Source of the DNA: Planctomycetaceae bacterium
Lineage (GTDB): Bacteria > Planctomycetota > Planctomycetia > Planctomycetales > Planctomycetaceae
DNA length: 64,000 nt
Assembly: GCA_024742875.1 (NCBI GenBank)
Contig: JANSXP010000039.1
Location: 1-64,000 of the forward strand
Direction: 5' to 3'
The translations under genes were made by a program, and so were the position numbers. The notes below the pieces were generated by a model. That model was not told the origin of the DNA, did not search any database, and saw only the letters and a list, made by a program, of their open reading frames with translations. This document shows positions 47,915 through 57,914 of this stretch, in pieces (the stretch's first letter is position 1; each line of letters opens with the position of its first letter).

Positions 47915-48996
47915 TGCGCGAACTCCATCTGGTGGAGCTTCGAATGAATCCTTCCAAACCGCACGTTCTCAACAAATCTCCCCAGTTCGGAAGTGTCGCC
48001 CCAGTAAAAATGCGCCTGCTCTTCCAGGAATCGGCTTCGCACGATACCTGGTTCCCAATCCCTGACGGCGGTTGCGAGTTGTTCTTCCAGTAATGCCCGC
48101 TCGTTCTGGTATACCCTGAAATTTTCGGTAAGACGCCCTTCACCGGCTGCGTGTATATCGTCCTTTAACCAGTGCGAAGGACACCAGTTGTTGTACGGAG
48201 TGAAGACCAGAGAGCCGCATGCCTGCAACTCGCAGATAGGTACACCGAAGCTCTCCCTGTGGGCGACAAAGTAGCATGAGGTGCTCCTGTAGATCTCCCT
48301 GATCTTGTGACGGGGATAATAGCCCTCGAGAACTGTAGCTGGTATCCGCAGCTTGCTGAGCGTGGAATTGACCATCTCTCGCTCTTCCTTGTGTGCATTG
48401 CGAGGAAAATCAACCAACGCCCGAAATTCCTGTTGTTGTGGAAGCAGCTCTGGAGAAGCGAGACGCAGGCCGATTCGGCTGCATCTTTGAGGCTCCCGAG
48501 GGAATGGATCTTCACTGACAGTCGATGTGCAGAGGTACCAGTCGTAGCGTTCCATTCCAAACTGCCCCGGCGACGGAATCCCTAGACGGACGTTACCAGA
48601 TTTCAGATGAGACGCCCACTTGCCGCGAGTTGGCAGGTAGTAGTTCTGGTAGAGAATTAGTGGCGTTCCTGGAAGGCTTGATCGCAGCCAACGATCATTG
48701 AAGTAAGAATTGAGGAATGCGGTGGGTATGTTTGAGACAAATATTACAGCATCAACAGCCTTGAGGCGATTGATAATCCGCCGGGCATTCATGCGGTAGA
48801 TACCATCAGCGATCCGACGCTTAACCGAGAGATGCTCGGATGGGTTGGTCAGCCACCGTGCGGCGCCATGCATCAACGCGCTCTTCCCGCCAAAATAAGT
48901 CAGTGATGTGGCCAGTGATTCTGCGAGAATAGGCTGAAATCCTGTCGTGGACGTCGTTAAGATGGCAAACGTCGGGTCTCTGAGGTGTTTGCTCAA
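47911..48996 (-). CDS. GT-B glycosyltransferase-like protein, TTG start
   Basis: A 361-aa protein. The start is a TTG at 48996 overlapping the upstream stop as TTGA. Most of the sequence is not a textbook GT4, but YYPRHKIREIYRSTSCYFVAHRESFGVPICELQACGSLVF contains an EX7E-like motif and the fold pattern of GT-B donor domains. I therefore call it GT-B-like; the exact family is uncertain. Confidence 0.7.
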   Translation of the reverse strand: MSKHLRDPTFAILTTSTTGFQPILAESLATSLTYFGGKSALMHGAARWLTNPSEHLSVKRRIADGIYRMNARRIINRLKAVDAVIFVSNIPTAFLNSYFNDRWLRSSLPGTPLILYQNYYLPTRGKWASHLKSGNVRLGIPSPGQFGMERYDWYLCTSTVSEDPFPREPQRCSRIGLRLASPELLPQQQEFRALVDFPRNAHKEEREMVNSTLSKLRIPATVLEGYYPRHKIREIYRSTSCYFVAHRESFGVPICELQACGSLVFTPYNNWCPSHWLKDDIHAAGEGRLTENFRVYQNERALLEEQLATAVRDWEPGIVRSRFLEEQAHFYWGDTSELGRFVENVRFGRIHSKLHQMEFAQ

Positions 48997-49736
48997 CTGA
49001 GACGGCTCCAGCCTCGATCGCCTTCACGGTCATTCAGTCCTCGGGAAACGCTGCGGAAGTGGTAAACAAAACTCTTCAATGCTACGTAGGACCGGATTCC
49101 CCGCTCTTCGGCGAGGCTCTGCAACTGATATTCGTTTCCGATCATTAGATTGGAAGGGTCATAGACGAACTCAGCTGAGAATCTGGACCGGTCAAAACTT
49201 TCTGCACTACCAGCCACAAAAAAACCACTGAGTCGTCTCTGGATCGAGTTCCGCAGTCTCCAGCGATTCAGTCGTCGCTGTGTTTCGTCGACGTCTGCTT
49301 GCTGGTGCCCTTCGTTGTAACCTCTCTGCCATTTGCGAATGTCCTGGTGTGCTTCGCAGCCAGGCGCGTTTGTCAGAGGGCCAACAAGTCCTCCTGAATG
49401 CTCCAGGACTGCCTTCATCGGTTCCCACCATCCCATCGGAAATCTCAGGTCTGCATTGCCTGCTGCAATGTACCGCGCCCCATCCTGAATCCCCTTGGCG
49501 ACACCAAAGTTCCACGACCGCGTGAGGCCGCCATTTGTTGGAAAGCGGTGAAAGTCTACTCGAGGCCCTAGCTCGAATAGCGCCGCTTCAAAAGAGGTGT
49601 CCCAGTCAGGGCTGGCATCATCCACGACTAGGACTCGTGCTTTGGAAGTAGATTGAAGTGCTGTTTCAATCGTAAGCAACGCATAATCGAGTGCGTTATA
49701 GGTCGGGATGACCAAGGTGATTTCGGAGGTCATCAT
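48993..49736 (-). CDS. Glycosyltransferase family 2-like (GT-A)
   Basis: A 247-aa GT-A protein. ITLVIPTYNALDYALLTI and RVLVVDDASPDW form the donor site, but the metal motif is unusual: AAGNADLRFP where DxD is expected. FVAGSAESFDRS lies in the acceptor region. It may still be active, as many GT2 proteins vary here. Start is ATG 49736. Confidence 0.85.
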   Translation of the reverse strand: MMTSEITLVIPTYNALDYALLTIETALQSTSKARVLVVDDASPDWDTSFEAALFELGPRVDFHRFPTNGGLTRSWNFGVAKGIQDGARYIAAGNADLRFPMGWWEPMKAVLEHSGGLVGPLTNAPGCEAHQDIRKWQRGYNEGHQQADVDETQRRLNRWRLRNSIQRRLSGFFVAGSAESFDRSRFSAEFVYDPSNLMIGNEYQLQSLAEERGIRSYVALKSFVYHFRSVSRGLNDREGDRGWSRLS

Positions 49737-49740
49737 ACAA

Positions 49741-50514
49741 TTAGCCCTGTGTTGTTCTCAGAAAGCAAAACTCTAGTCCCCTCGGGGAACGATAGAATAG
49801 ATTGTATCCAGCCTGTTTTAGTAGCTCCAGTGCACGGCGAGTTTGGCTCAATCCGTCAGTTCCCATGAGGCGATGGTGGAACTCTATTAGGATCTGATCT
49901 ATCCGAACGTGCGACGTCAAAATACTACTCAGCACGTCGTATTCGGCTCCTTCGATGTCCATCTTCAGGATGTCGATCGAAGTGTGACCATGCCTCCGCG
50001 CTAACGTTTCAAACGTGGCAACAGAGCATTCCACTTTACGTTTCGAGTCGGTCTTGTGGTTTAATGAAAATGAAGTTCCATGCGTGACAGGCAGTGAGAA
50101 CGTTGCGGTGCCGTCGTAATCTCCGATGCCTGTAGGGTCAAACACAAATCCAGATGGTAGCTCTTGGTCCTTTAACCACTCTCTAGATATCGGAGTGGGG
50201 TCGAATGCAAATACTCTTGCATGGAAGTTTTCGACCATGGCCAAATCCCACGATATGTCACGTCCGACGCCAAACGAGTAGACAACCGGATTCTTTGGTG
50301 TCTCATCACCTGCAATACACCATTCACCATCGCCCGCACCAAGTCTCAGGCATTTTACGCGAACTGATGGTCGTATAAGTACATCTTTTCCTGCAAGGCA
50401 ATTGGCAAAATAGTTGGCATGCTCAAGAGATTCTGCAGCCAGTCTTCTTCCAGACCGCATGAGGGTGTAGAGTTGTGGCGTGTTCTGTTTTAGAAAAGAG
50501 CGAATTCTTGTCAT
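49741..50514 (-). CDS. FkbM-family methyltransferase
   Basis: A 257-aa SAM-dependent methyltransferase. VYSFGVGRDISWDL and VFAFDPTPIS are in the SAM site, and IDILKMDIEGAEYDVL is the family signature; LIEFHHRL follows. In polysaccharide clusters these enzymes usually O-methylate a sugar. ATG 50514; a 152-bp gap upstream is the only sizeable break inside the cluster and could hold an internal promoter. Confidence 0.9.
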   Translation of the reverse strand: MTRIRSFLKQNTPQLYTLMRSGRRLAAESLEHANYFANCLAGKDVLIRPSVRVKCLRLGAGDGEWCIAGDETPKNPVVYSFGVGRDISWDLAMVENFHARVFAFDPTPISREWLKDQELPSGFVFDPTGIGDYDGTATFSLPVTHGTSFSLNHKTDSKRKVECSVATFETLARRHGHTSIDILKMDIEGAEYDVLSSILTSHVRIDQILIEFHHRLMGTDGLSQTRRALELLKQAGYNLFYRSPRGLEFCFLRTTQG

Positions 50515-50666
50515 CGGTGTGGTCTATGTAGGCACTGCTTGTGAAGTAGGAGTAGTGTTAGCCACCAGAAGGTCGAGGCAGGTGCTATTTGGATCCCAGC
50601 GAAATACGGCAAACTTCTTCCCGTATCGAGGGAGTGTGAGGTTAAGGCGATATATCTGTTGTCACT

Positions 50667-51740
50667 TTACGGCAACGTGGAAACACAGGAATTGTAACTG
50701 TTGATGATTAGCGAGGACGTGAGTTCTAGGTCGGCTCGTCTGCTGGCCTGCTCAGCGAAGTCAATTAGGGTCGGGATTGAGGAAATCGAGCTGCTAGCTG
50801 TTGCGATGCAATCCGCAAGGGTGCATTCGGTGTCATAAAGCCATCCAGCATTACCTACGTGTTCTGGGATGCAGCCTTCATGAGGTGCGATCACCGGGGT
50901 GTGAAAGGTCAATGCGAGAAGTACGCTGCCGGAGGTCAAAATTCCTTCGGAGGGGCAAATGCAAACGTCGATGCCGTCAAAAAAGGCAGGGATCTCCTCG
51001 TCGTCCACGTAGCCTTCGTTGAGGGTCACGCGGTTGTCGTCGGATGCTAGTTGTGCAAGCTCCCTGTAGTAAGTCGGGTCATCGCAACGCCCACGTATGA
51101 CAAGGGAGTCCTTGGTGCCGCCAGCTTGTTTAAACTGCTCTATCAGCTGCTCAACGCATTTGTATCTTGCCAAACGGCCGAGGAATCCAAAACGAAGATG
51201 ATTGCTGCCCGCTGCGTCCGTTCTTTTAGGCGACCAGTTGGGGTACTGGCAACTGTAGTTGGGGTGTGGGATTACGTGTAATTTGTGTTCGAGGTGGTCC
51301 CCGAATGTGTCAAGCACCAATTGCTTCGCAGCGCTGCCGTGCACGAATAGCACATCACACTGCTGCATGAATTGTCTGGCAAACCTCTGTTCGAGCGCTG
51401 TGTTACATTTGGAATGGTTCGTCATGTTGTGAATTGTATGGACAATCCTTGCGCCAGTTAGTCGAAGGATGCGGACTTCTACGAGGAATCGAAAAGCCCT
51501 AAGAATCGTTCCATACCGCGACTGCCGGACAAGATACGGGTGCAGCCAGTGGAAATGGTAGATGTCGGCTTTCCAGCGCCGAATTGCCGTTCTGAGGAAG
51601 TTGCCACCTCCACCGCCTTGGATGGTTGTCCAGCCTTGCTCAGTCTGCGAACGCATAATCATCGTTTGGTATGGATTGTCGTCGTAGAACGGCAGGTGAA
51701 CTACGACTGGATGCGGCTCGTTCTCTGTTGACACCGTCAT
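50667..51740 (-). CDS. GT-B glycosyltransferase (GT4/GumK-like)
   Basis: A 357-aa GT-B enzyme. The acceptor domain has IYHFHWLHPYLVRQSRYG and RIVHTIHNMTNH; the donor domain has LRFGFLGRLARYKCVEQLI and VCICPSEGILTSGSVLLAL, a variant of the EX7E region also seen in GumK/GT70-like and some GT4 proteins. Its start overlaps the upstream gene by 4 nt. Confidence 0.85.
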   Translation of the reverse strand: MTVSTENEPHPVVVHLPFYDDNPYQTMIMRSQTEQGWTTIQGGGGGNFLRTAIRRWKADIYHFHWLHPYLVRQSRYGTILRAFRFLVEVRILRLTGARIVHTIHNMTNHSKCNTALEQRFARQFMQQCDVLFVHGSAAKQLVLDTFGDHLEHKLHVIPHPNYSCQYPNWSPKRTDAAGSNHLRFGFLGRLARYKCVEQLIEQFKQAGGTKDSLVIRGRCDDPTYYRELAQLASDDNRVTLNEGYVDDEEIPAFFDGIDVCICPSEGILTSGSVLLALTFHTPVIAPHEGCIPEHVGNAGWLYDTECTLADCIATASSSISSIPTLIDFAEQASRRADLELTSSLIINSYNSCVSTLP

Positions 51741-52636
51741 TTCGTGATCAGGCTGTTTTGTAGTTTGGAAATTCCCTCCGTATACATCAGATGCCGGATA
51801 GCGCCAACATAGTGACGTGATGGTCGCGCAGCCAATGGCCCCGTTAGGAAGACGTCATACTCTTGTGGCAGGAGCTCTACTCCGAATCGGGAGCTGCACA
51901 GGGCGTAGATGGTTTGTTCGATCCGCCATGGATGCCCATGAATCTCGGGCGCGGCAAGAAACTCCTCAATCCAGTCGAAGTTCAATGATTGACGGTGTAT
52001 CACTCCAAGACCGCTGTTGAAGCGTTCGATCAGGTGGACTCCAAACTGTGATTTTGCCTCTTCAGGTGACATCGTATACGCCGATGCGACATCACCATTA
52101 ACGCTGTTGCTCGTCCATTTCGGATTTTCAACGCGATTGATCAGTTCTTCGGGCATTGAGAAGAAAAGAACGTCGCTGTCGAGGAGTAACATTCGGGGGG
52201 CGTTCAGGAAGTGTCGGAAATCGAAAACTTTGGGGGAGAGTTGGTTGGTGAGCCGAAACTTGCGGCAGTTTGGGTGATCTTGTAGTTCTCCCAGGACTAC
52301 TTCCTTCGAAACGTCAGCAGGTATAATTCGCGCTTGGACAAAGTGTTCACACAACGTTATTTTCGCATCATTAGTCAGTGTGCCGTCGTCGTGAATGCAC
52401 AGCGCGTAGTGTTTCCCCGTCGATGAATAGAACGACTTGAGGGCCCACATGAGATTGAGCCAATCCTGATTTGAAGTGAGTACATGAATCTCGCAGTGCG
52501 AGTTGTCGGCCGCTTCAACAGGGGGGGAGCCCAGTATTCGCTTTCGGATTACGTCCCGGTACCACGCTGTGCGGGGCCCGTGACGAAACGTCTGTCGTAG
52601 CCTAAGCCATGTGCGTCCAATCACCAGATTCGCCAA
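51737..52636 (-). CDS. GT-A-fold glycosyltransferase with DxD motif
   Basis: A 299-aa protein. CEIHVLTSNQDWLNLMWALKS starts the domain and RMLLLDSDVLFF contains a clear DxD metal site, followed by FNSGLGVIHRQ, as in GT8-like or related families. Start is a TTG at 52636 or a GTG at 52624; both are weak. A gap of about 80 bp separates it from the GT4 gene upstream. Confidence 0.8.
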   Translation of the reverse strand: MANLVIGRTWLRLRQTFRHGPRTAWYRDVIRKRILGSPPVEAADNSHCEIHVLTSNQDWLNLMWALKSFYSSTGKHYALCIHDDGTLTNDAKITLCEHFVQARIIPADVSKEVVLGELQDHPNCRKFRLTNQLSPKVFDFRHFLNAPRMLLLDSDVLFFSMPEELINRVENPKWTSNSVNGDVASAYTMSPEEAKSQFGVHLIERFNSGLGVIHRQSLNFDWIEEFLAAPEIHGHPWRIEQTIYALCSSRFGVELLPQEYDVFLTGPLAARPSRHYVGAIRHLMYTEGISKLQNSLITK

Positions 52637-52716
52637 TCTATATGGTTACATTACCGGAAATTCGCCGACCTGTCCGGCCAATCGGCAGATCAGGCATCAA
52701 CTTCTCTTCGGCTCGA

Positions 52717-53958
52717 TTACTTTGAGCGAAGAATGGTTGCATAGAGTGATTCGTGATCATCGACGAATCGTTCGACGTTAAAGTGCTGCACCACCCGCTG
52801 AGCTGCCCTTTGTGCGAGTTGCTCCAAGAGTTGAGGGTTGGCCCTTAAGGCTTCTGTTTCCGCTGCTAGTTTGGCGGCGTCTTCTGGTGGAATGAGGATA
52901 CCTGCGTCACCGATGACCTCTGGTACGCCGCCAACAGCTGCCGCAATCACGGGCGTGCCACATGCCATTGCTTCCAGTGAAACCATCGACGAGGTGTCAG
53001 CACGGCTAGGATGCCAGACGAGGTCGGCCGCAGAATAGTAGGTGCTCAATTGCTCTGGCGTGTCCAGGTGTTGGGGGGTTCTAACCTGTGAGAGCTCGCT
53101 GAGACGGGACTGCAACTGACTGGTCCCACTCCCGATTGCCATTGGCATGAATGCGTACGATTGCTTGTCTCGGAGAAGCGCAGCCGCTTCGACGACAATA
53201 TCCATCCCTTTTCTGCTGTCATTCGGATTTGAAGACGTCGCGAAGGCAATTGCGAACTGGTCGTCCCTCAGGCCGATGGCCTTTCGGGCCGACTTACGCT
53301 CGGATTGGAAAAACGCCTGAGTGTCGACTGCATTCTGTATCGTCGCCACGGGGTGGCTTGAAAAAATACTCTCTCGGATCCGGTCAGAAATCCAATTGGA
53401 AACACCTACCGCTGTCAGACGAGTCTTGTTGTAGCTCCATTTCTTCAATCTCAACATCCAGGAAGAGGCGTCGCGGTGGAGCCAGTCAAGAGGCCAATTA
53501 CCGAATTGCGGACAGTGTCCGCACCCTGCTTTCCACTTCTCACACTCAAAAGGATATATGCAATTACCAGTAAGCGGGGCCATACTGTGAATTGTCCAAA
53601 CCAATGGGCATTGGCGTGAAAGCCAAGGCAGTGATACAAGGTCGAGCGCCGGAGGGTCGTGGATATGAAGAAGGTCGTATTCACTGAAATTGACATTGGT
53701 GACTCTTCGCGGGAAAGATGCGAGAAATCCGCTGTTGTTCATCCCGGATCGGTGAATGCACTTCTGTGCGATTCCCTGCAGTAGCCCTGTGGCATTAGAT
53801 TTGCCTTCCAACTCTCGAGAAGGGACGGTGCCTCCGTCGTTGTGCCCTACGAGAAAGTCAACTGAGTGCCCGCGTGCACGGAGTCCCTTCGTAAGTGTTT
53901 CGGCGATTCGAGCTGCGCCTCCCTTGCTGTCACTGGCACTTACGATGGCGAGCTTCAT
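52717..53958 (-). CDS. Glycosyltransferase family 4 (GT-B)
   Basis: A 413-aa GT4 enzyme from ATG 53958 (a frame to 54093 adds 45 unrelated residues). MKLAIVSASDSKGGAARIAETL begins the acceptor domain. PLVWTIHSMAPLTGNC and CGHCPQF resemble the GT4 subgroup with conserved cysteines. The donor domain ends with RADTSSMVSLEAMACGTPVIAAAVGG. Its start overlaps the upstream stop by 4 nt. Confidence 0.93.
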   Translation of the reverse strand: MKLAIVSASDSKGGAARIAETLTKGLRARGHSVDFLVGHNDGGTVPSRELEGKSNATGLLQGIAQKCIHRSGMNNSGFLASFPRRVTNVNFSEYDLLHIHDPPALDLVSLPWLSRQCPLVWTIHSMAPLTGNCIYPFECEKWKAGCGHCPQFGNWPLDWLHRDASSWMLRLKKWSYNKTRLTAVGVSNWISDRIRESIFSSHPVATIQNAVDTQAFFQSERKSARKAIGLRDDQFAIAFATSSNPNDSRKGMDIVVEAAALLRDKQSYAFMPMAIGSGTSQLQSRLSELSQVRTPQHLDTPEQLSTYYSAADLVWHPSRADTSSMVSLEAMACGTPVIAAAVGGVPEVIGDAGILIPPEDAAKLAAETEALRANPQLLEQLAQRAAQRVVQHFNVERFVDDHESLYATILRSK

Positions 53959-54842
53959 TGAATCGGCCCCCGAGACATTCCAAGCAGTCGTTTGAGCCGC
54001 GATCCTAATCGCCAAATGGCCGGACAGACTTCTCTCCAGTTCTTTCTTAAAGATTTCGACCAGACTTCTTTCTGCCACTGAAACGTCACACACTCAATAT
54101 CGTCTGGCAGAGCGTTCGCAAAGCGAATGTCCCAGTCTGCTCCATACTTCTTGCGGAGATACTGGCTGGCGAATTTATTAGCCCGCCGCTGATATTCATG
54201 GCGTGAGATTGGTACGACTTTGCCGTAAGTGCTTCCAGACTTGTCGTGAGTGACAGTCACACGGTCGGCATAGGCCATCCACCAGCCGTTGCTGTAGAGC
54301 TTGTAGCTGTACTCTGAACCAGCACCCTGCGAGTAGTGGAATGCCGGATTCATATAGCCGATGTTTTGAATGACTTCGCCACGGATCAGGTGTGCCAGCC
54401 CATGCACCGTAGCTGCTTTGTGCCATCTCCGTTTTTCCGGCTGTGGAGCGGCCCCCCGATAATCATCGGCTTCAAGTTCACACGGGCCAATGAGACCAAT
54501 CTGGGGTTCTTCCTCCATGCACTCGATCAGTTCGGTCAGGCAGTCTTGCTCCTCCGAAAACTCAATGTCGTTAACGACAAACCAGTAATAGTCGAATTCG
54601 CCAAGCTCGGCAGCTCTCTTGAGCCCCTCATTAAACGCAAAATATCGACCGCGATATTTTGGGTCGGAAAACCAGTGCGTCATATATTGACTGCAGCCAC
54701 TCTGCCTTTTGCTTCCGGCCTCTATTACGATAAGCGTCTTCTGGATGTCACTGCGGCACCCAAGCAGGCTGATCTGTTCGACAACTCGATCTGTGATCTC
54801 CGGCCGATCACGATTCATGACAATGATGGCTACGGTAGGCAT
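53955..54842 (-). CDS. Glycosyltransferase family 2-like (GT-A)
   Basis: A 295-aa protein. VAIIVMNRDRPEITDRVVEQI begins the Rossmann-like half; WFVVNDIEFSEEQD occupies the place of DxD, with Asn-Asp in place of the usual pair. YSQGAGSEYSYKLYSNGWW lies in the acceptor part. It follows the HAD gene by 4 bp. Family GT2 is likely but distant. Confidence 0.8.
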   Translation of the reverse strand: MPTVAIIVMNRDRPEITDRVVEQISLLGCRSDIQKTLIVIEAGSKRQSGCSQYMTHWFSDPKYRGRYFAFNEGLKRAAELGEFDYYWFVVNDIEFSEEQDCLTELIECMEEEPQIGLIGPCELEADDYRGAAPQPEKRRWHKAATVHGLAHLIRGEVIQNIGYMNPAFHYSQGAGSEYSYKLYSNGWWMAYADRVTVTHDKSGSTYGKVVPISRHEYQRRANKFASQYLRKKYGADWDIRFANALPDDIECVTFQWQKEVWSKSLRKNWREVCPAIWRLGSRLKRLLGMSRGPIQ

Positions 54843-54846
54843 TCGA

Positions 54847-55782
54847 TTACCCAGTCAAGCTCAAGTTGCGCTGCAATAGCGGAAGGTAGTATGGGTCTTC
54901 GATGATTACTTCTTCTTCCCTACTGAGCTCTCTCTGAACCGCCGAGTTACTTATGGGCTCCGCGTCTTCGGCGCCCAGCCTGTCGTGGATTCTGCGCAGT
55001 GTGTCGATCATCAGGTGGGAGTCATAAGCCGTGTGCCCATGAACATGTATCAATTTACCGGACAGGCCAGATGCCGCGAAGGCTCTTTGCGTATCCTTGC
55101 TGTCATCCACTAAGAGACGGAACTCCGAGGCACCGCGCAATGCTCGCTGTACAACATCAGGGAACTTGTGGGCGAGGGATGCCGAAGGTGTCTTCATGTC
55201 GCGTAAAGAGGCGCTGAGGTCTTCCGCACAGGCGATTAGCTCTTTGTTCGCCGTAGTAAATAGTCGCATAAGACCGGGAAGGCGTCTGCGCAAGTAGTCA
55301 ACACGTCGCCTCCGACTTGCGGTGACAAGCGCCAGGGCGAAGCCTTCACTTCTTAGGCGGTTTAACACCGAAACGGCGCAGTGTCGCACCCGAACTTGCA
55401 CCGTTTGTCTAATTACGTCAAGCACCGTAGGGTTCAGTTCAAGCAGTGGGCGAATGAACCGCTGCCCACGTGCGCGCGACAGCATGCTTACCACACGGTA
55501 GATCGACAATGGCTTCCACGCCGAAACAAGAGGGGCCCTGGGTTGCTTGTCAAAACATTCAGGGCTGATCCAGGAATTTACGAGCAGTGTCTCATCAAGG
55601 TCAAAGGCAATGATTGGAGCATCAGTCCGAAGCGGCGGAAGTTCATGGCAGGTTGCAACAGGCGAACGGTCGACGCAGGCTTCCCATTGAAATTGCAAAC
55701 GATTTCCCTGCGGGCTCTCGCGATTGCTTGCTGGAAAGAAGCTTGGTGGCAACTTAGTGATCCGTTCGGTCCATAGGGTCAT
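54847..55782 (-). CDS. HAD-superfamily hydrolase-like protein
   Basis: A 311-aa protein with HAD motifs: I in IIAFDLDETLL (both catalytic Asp present), II in ALVTAS, and a motif IV-like DDSKDTQRAF. It may dephosphorylate a sugar phosphate or another intermediate. ATG 55782 overlaps the end of the sulfotransferase by 29 bp. The N-terminal 50 residues before motif I are of unclear function. Confidence 0.75.
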   Translation of the reverse strand: MTLWTERITKLPPSFFPASNRESPQGNRLQFQWEACVDRSPVATCHELPPLRTDAPIIAFDLDETLLVNSWISPECFDKQPRAPLVSAWKPLSIYRVVSMLSRARGQRFIRPLLELNPTVLDVIRQTVQVRVRHCAVSVLNRLRSEGFALALVTASRRRRVDYLRRRLPGLMRLFTTANKELIACAEDLSASLRDMKTPSASLAHKFPDVVQRALRGASEFRLLVDDSKDTQRAFAASGLSGKLIHVHGHTAYDSHLMIDTLRRIHDRLGAEDAEPISNSAVQRELSREEEVIIEDPYYLPLLQRNLSLTG

Positions 55783-56816
55783 CGCCTGTAGGATAGAAAA
55801 AGCTTCTGATATCGGCTGTTCTTTCCATGACGTGTTCTACTTCTTGTGGGTCAAGGCGGTCTTGCCACGACTTTAGTACAGACAACGCCCCTCTGGGCTT
55901 GAAACTCGGACTGTCTGTGTCACGTATGGAGTATGACTTCGAGGTGTTGGTCGACGTGTCGATTCGGTCCCTGTCAGCCTGGGTCATGCGTAACGCCAGA
56001 TCACGGTACAGGGATTCAAATTCCAAAATCGGGGACATGACGATGTCCTCGTGTCGACGGTATATCCACTGAGGATATTCTGATTTGTAAGTTCGAATAA
56101 CGTGGTGAAACAGATTCCATAGCAAAGTGGCCTGTTCGACATAGCTGTGTCGTGTCTTCGCGAGTGCCTCTATCTCCGGTCGGAAACCTGGGAAAAGGTT
56201 ATCTACGAGGCAAGGCTGCGACAGGAAATGGTCAAACGGAAAGTCCCATTTCCACCGTTTGATGCTGCTGACGAAAGGTAGTGGGTGCCGGATCATGCAC
56301 ACGACAGACATATTGAATACTTCTGCAAGTCTTGGTGCCGCCAACAAGGCTATAGGGTCCTTGACGAGGGGGGCGCGTCCGCCTTACTCGATTGGAGAGA
56401 TTGCTAAGCGATCGGGAGAATTTGAGTCGGGCAGAAAAGTGCCTTGCGAAATGATCCGGAATCGGCGGCTGGTAGCGAAATGACAGGCAGTCCGAAAGGT
56501 CGCTCAGCAGTTTGGCTCTTCTGGCCTCGCTAAGGCCATCGATGTAGGTGAACCAAAACTCCAGGGGGAATGCGTGCAATTCGCTGGCGTTCTCGATGTT
56601 GAACGGTTCAAAGATGTACGTTGTACCCTTCGTTGCAAGCATTTGCCCGACCCATGTGGTGCCAGATCGGTGCGATCCTGTCACAAGGATTGGGTGTCTC
56701 TCCTTTATGCTTGCAAATGTTGATGGCAACTGCTGATGAATCCTGTCAAGAGATTGGGGCGGTTGGGTGTGGGGCCCTGAGTTCGGTAGTCCGGCGGCCG
56801 TGGCGGGCCACCGCAT
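55754..56816 (-). pseudogene. Sulfotransferase, frameshifted in a C6 tract
   Basis: The N-terminal half (from ATG 56816) has the PAPS loop GSHRSGTTWVGQML. It leaves frame near 56368-56373, where the coding strand has six Cs. The C-terminal half, in the next frame, restarts as LAAPRLAEVFNMSVVCMIRHPLPFVSSIKRW, holding the 3'-phosphate site, and runs to 55754. With five Cs the two halves join into one sulfotransferase of about 353 aa. Sequencing error or real slippage are both possible. An ATG at 56861 is an alternative start that overlaps the upstream gene. Confidence 0.85.
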
Positions 56817-56820
56817 ACGA

Positions 56821-57843
56821 TCAAGGTCGGGTGCTTTCGCGACCGAGCCTTCGCGTCGCATTGCGAATTGCCCAGCGAATTCGTGTGGGCCAGGAAAACT
56901 TGCACTCGAATGCAGGTTTCAGGCTGATTTGCTGCTTCTTTTCTGATGGATTGGAGAAAAGCAAATTGCAGAGTGTGCCATAGAGGTGGTATTCACTCAG
57001 CACCCTCGCTCTGGCGTCGCGAATCCATTCAAGTGATTCTTGCCATCTGTCTTCCTCAATTGCGGCGCGGATCGCGGAGATGGCCTCGCTGGGGCGATCT
57101 GGATCCACAATGATGAGGCTGCGCTCATCGAAATACTCAAGAATGTTTGGGGCGCCAACGTAGATGGGCATAGACCAGCCGAGATAAGCGTCTGCCAATT
57201 TCTCAGTCCAGTAATGAGGCCATGCTCCATTCTCCATCACAATATGGTATCGATACGGAGCTATCGCGTCCCATTTGTTTGATATCTCCTTGACTCCACG
57301 GCCGAACCAATCAAGGTCGGTCTTGAAATGGCCCTTAAGCTTTTCTGCGAACTCAAATCGACGTTTCTGCCCCTCTGTGGCCACCTTCGCTGACACAACA
57401 GTTGACAGATGTCGTGGCTTCGAAGGAGGTGGCATTTCGATCAACTCGCCATAGTCTTTCTCGACGTGCCAGTTTTGTCCAAACTGAGAAAAACAGTGCC
57501 CCTTGTGCCACTGCATTCGTGCGTCCGGTGCAAGGATCAGGGCAAATTGACGCAAATACTCGCGTGGTAGTTCGAGTATGTCGGGCGGCTCGCGTGTTAC
57601 CAGAATTGTCTTGTTCGGAGGGCAGGTGCGCGTCTCTGTTTTTCTTAGTCCTTTGTGGCTCTGCCAGACAACCCAGGCGTCGCATTCTTCATGCTCTGGG
57701 GGGTTGTAGACAAAATCAACATTGTTCCAGCGATGCCTTCTGTCAGGCGCGGTATGGTCTAGATGCCATTTGTATGTTTCTTCATAAGGGAAGGAAATGG
57801 CAACTCGTCGACTAAGCGGCTGCGAATAATTAGCGTTCGTCAT
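56821..57843 (-). CDS. GT10-type (alpha-1,3-fucosyltransferase-like) glycosyltransferase
   Basis: A 340-aa enzyme. The C-terminal donor domain has the GT10 signature YRYHIVMENG, then YWTEKLADAYLGWSMPIYVGAPNILEYF and SLIIVD, characteristic of alpha-1,3/1,4-fucosyltransferases. The N-terminal half has ILVTREPPDI and FGRGVK. It likely transfers fucose or a related sugar from a GDP donor. Start is ATG 57843. Confidence 0.88.
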   Translation of the reverse strand: MTNANYSQPLSRRVAISFPYEETYKWHLDHTAPDRRHRWNNVDFVYNPPEHEECDAWVVWQSHKGLRKTETRTCPPNKTILVTREPPDILELPREYLRQFALILAPDARMQWHKGHCFSQFGQNWHVEKDYGELIEMPPPSKPRHLSTVVSAKVATEGQKRRFEFAEKLKGHFKTDLDWFGRGVKEISNKWDAIAPYRYHIVMENGAWPHYWTEKLADAYLGWSMPIYVGAPNILEYFDERSLIIVDPDRPSEAISAIRAAIEEDRWQESLEWIRDARARVLSEYHLYGTLCNLLFSNPSEKKQQISLKPAFECKFSWPTRIRWAIRNATRRLGRESTRP

Positions 57844-57914
57844 GGATGTAGGCTGCTGACGGCTCGTGACCGCGGGCAGAGTGAGAAAGGATGAATGACT
57901 TACGTCATGTCGAG

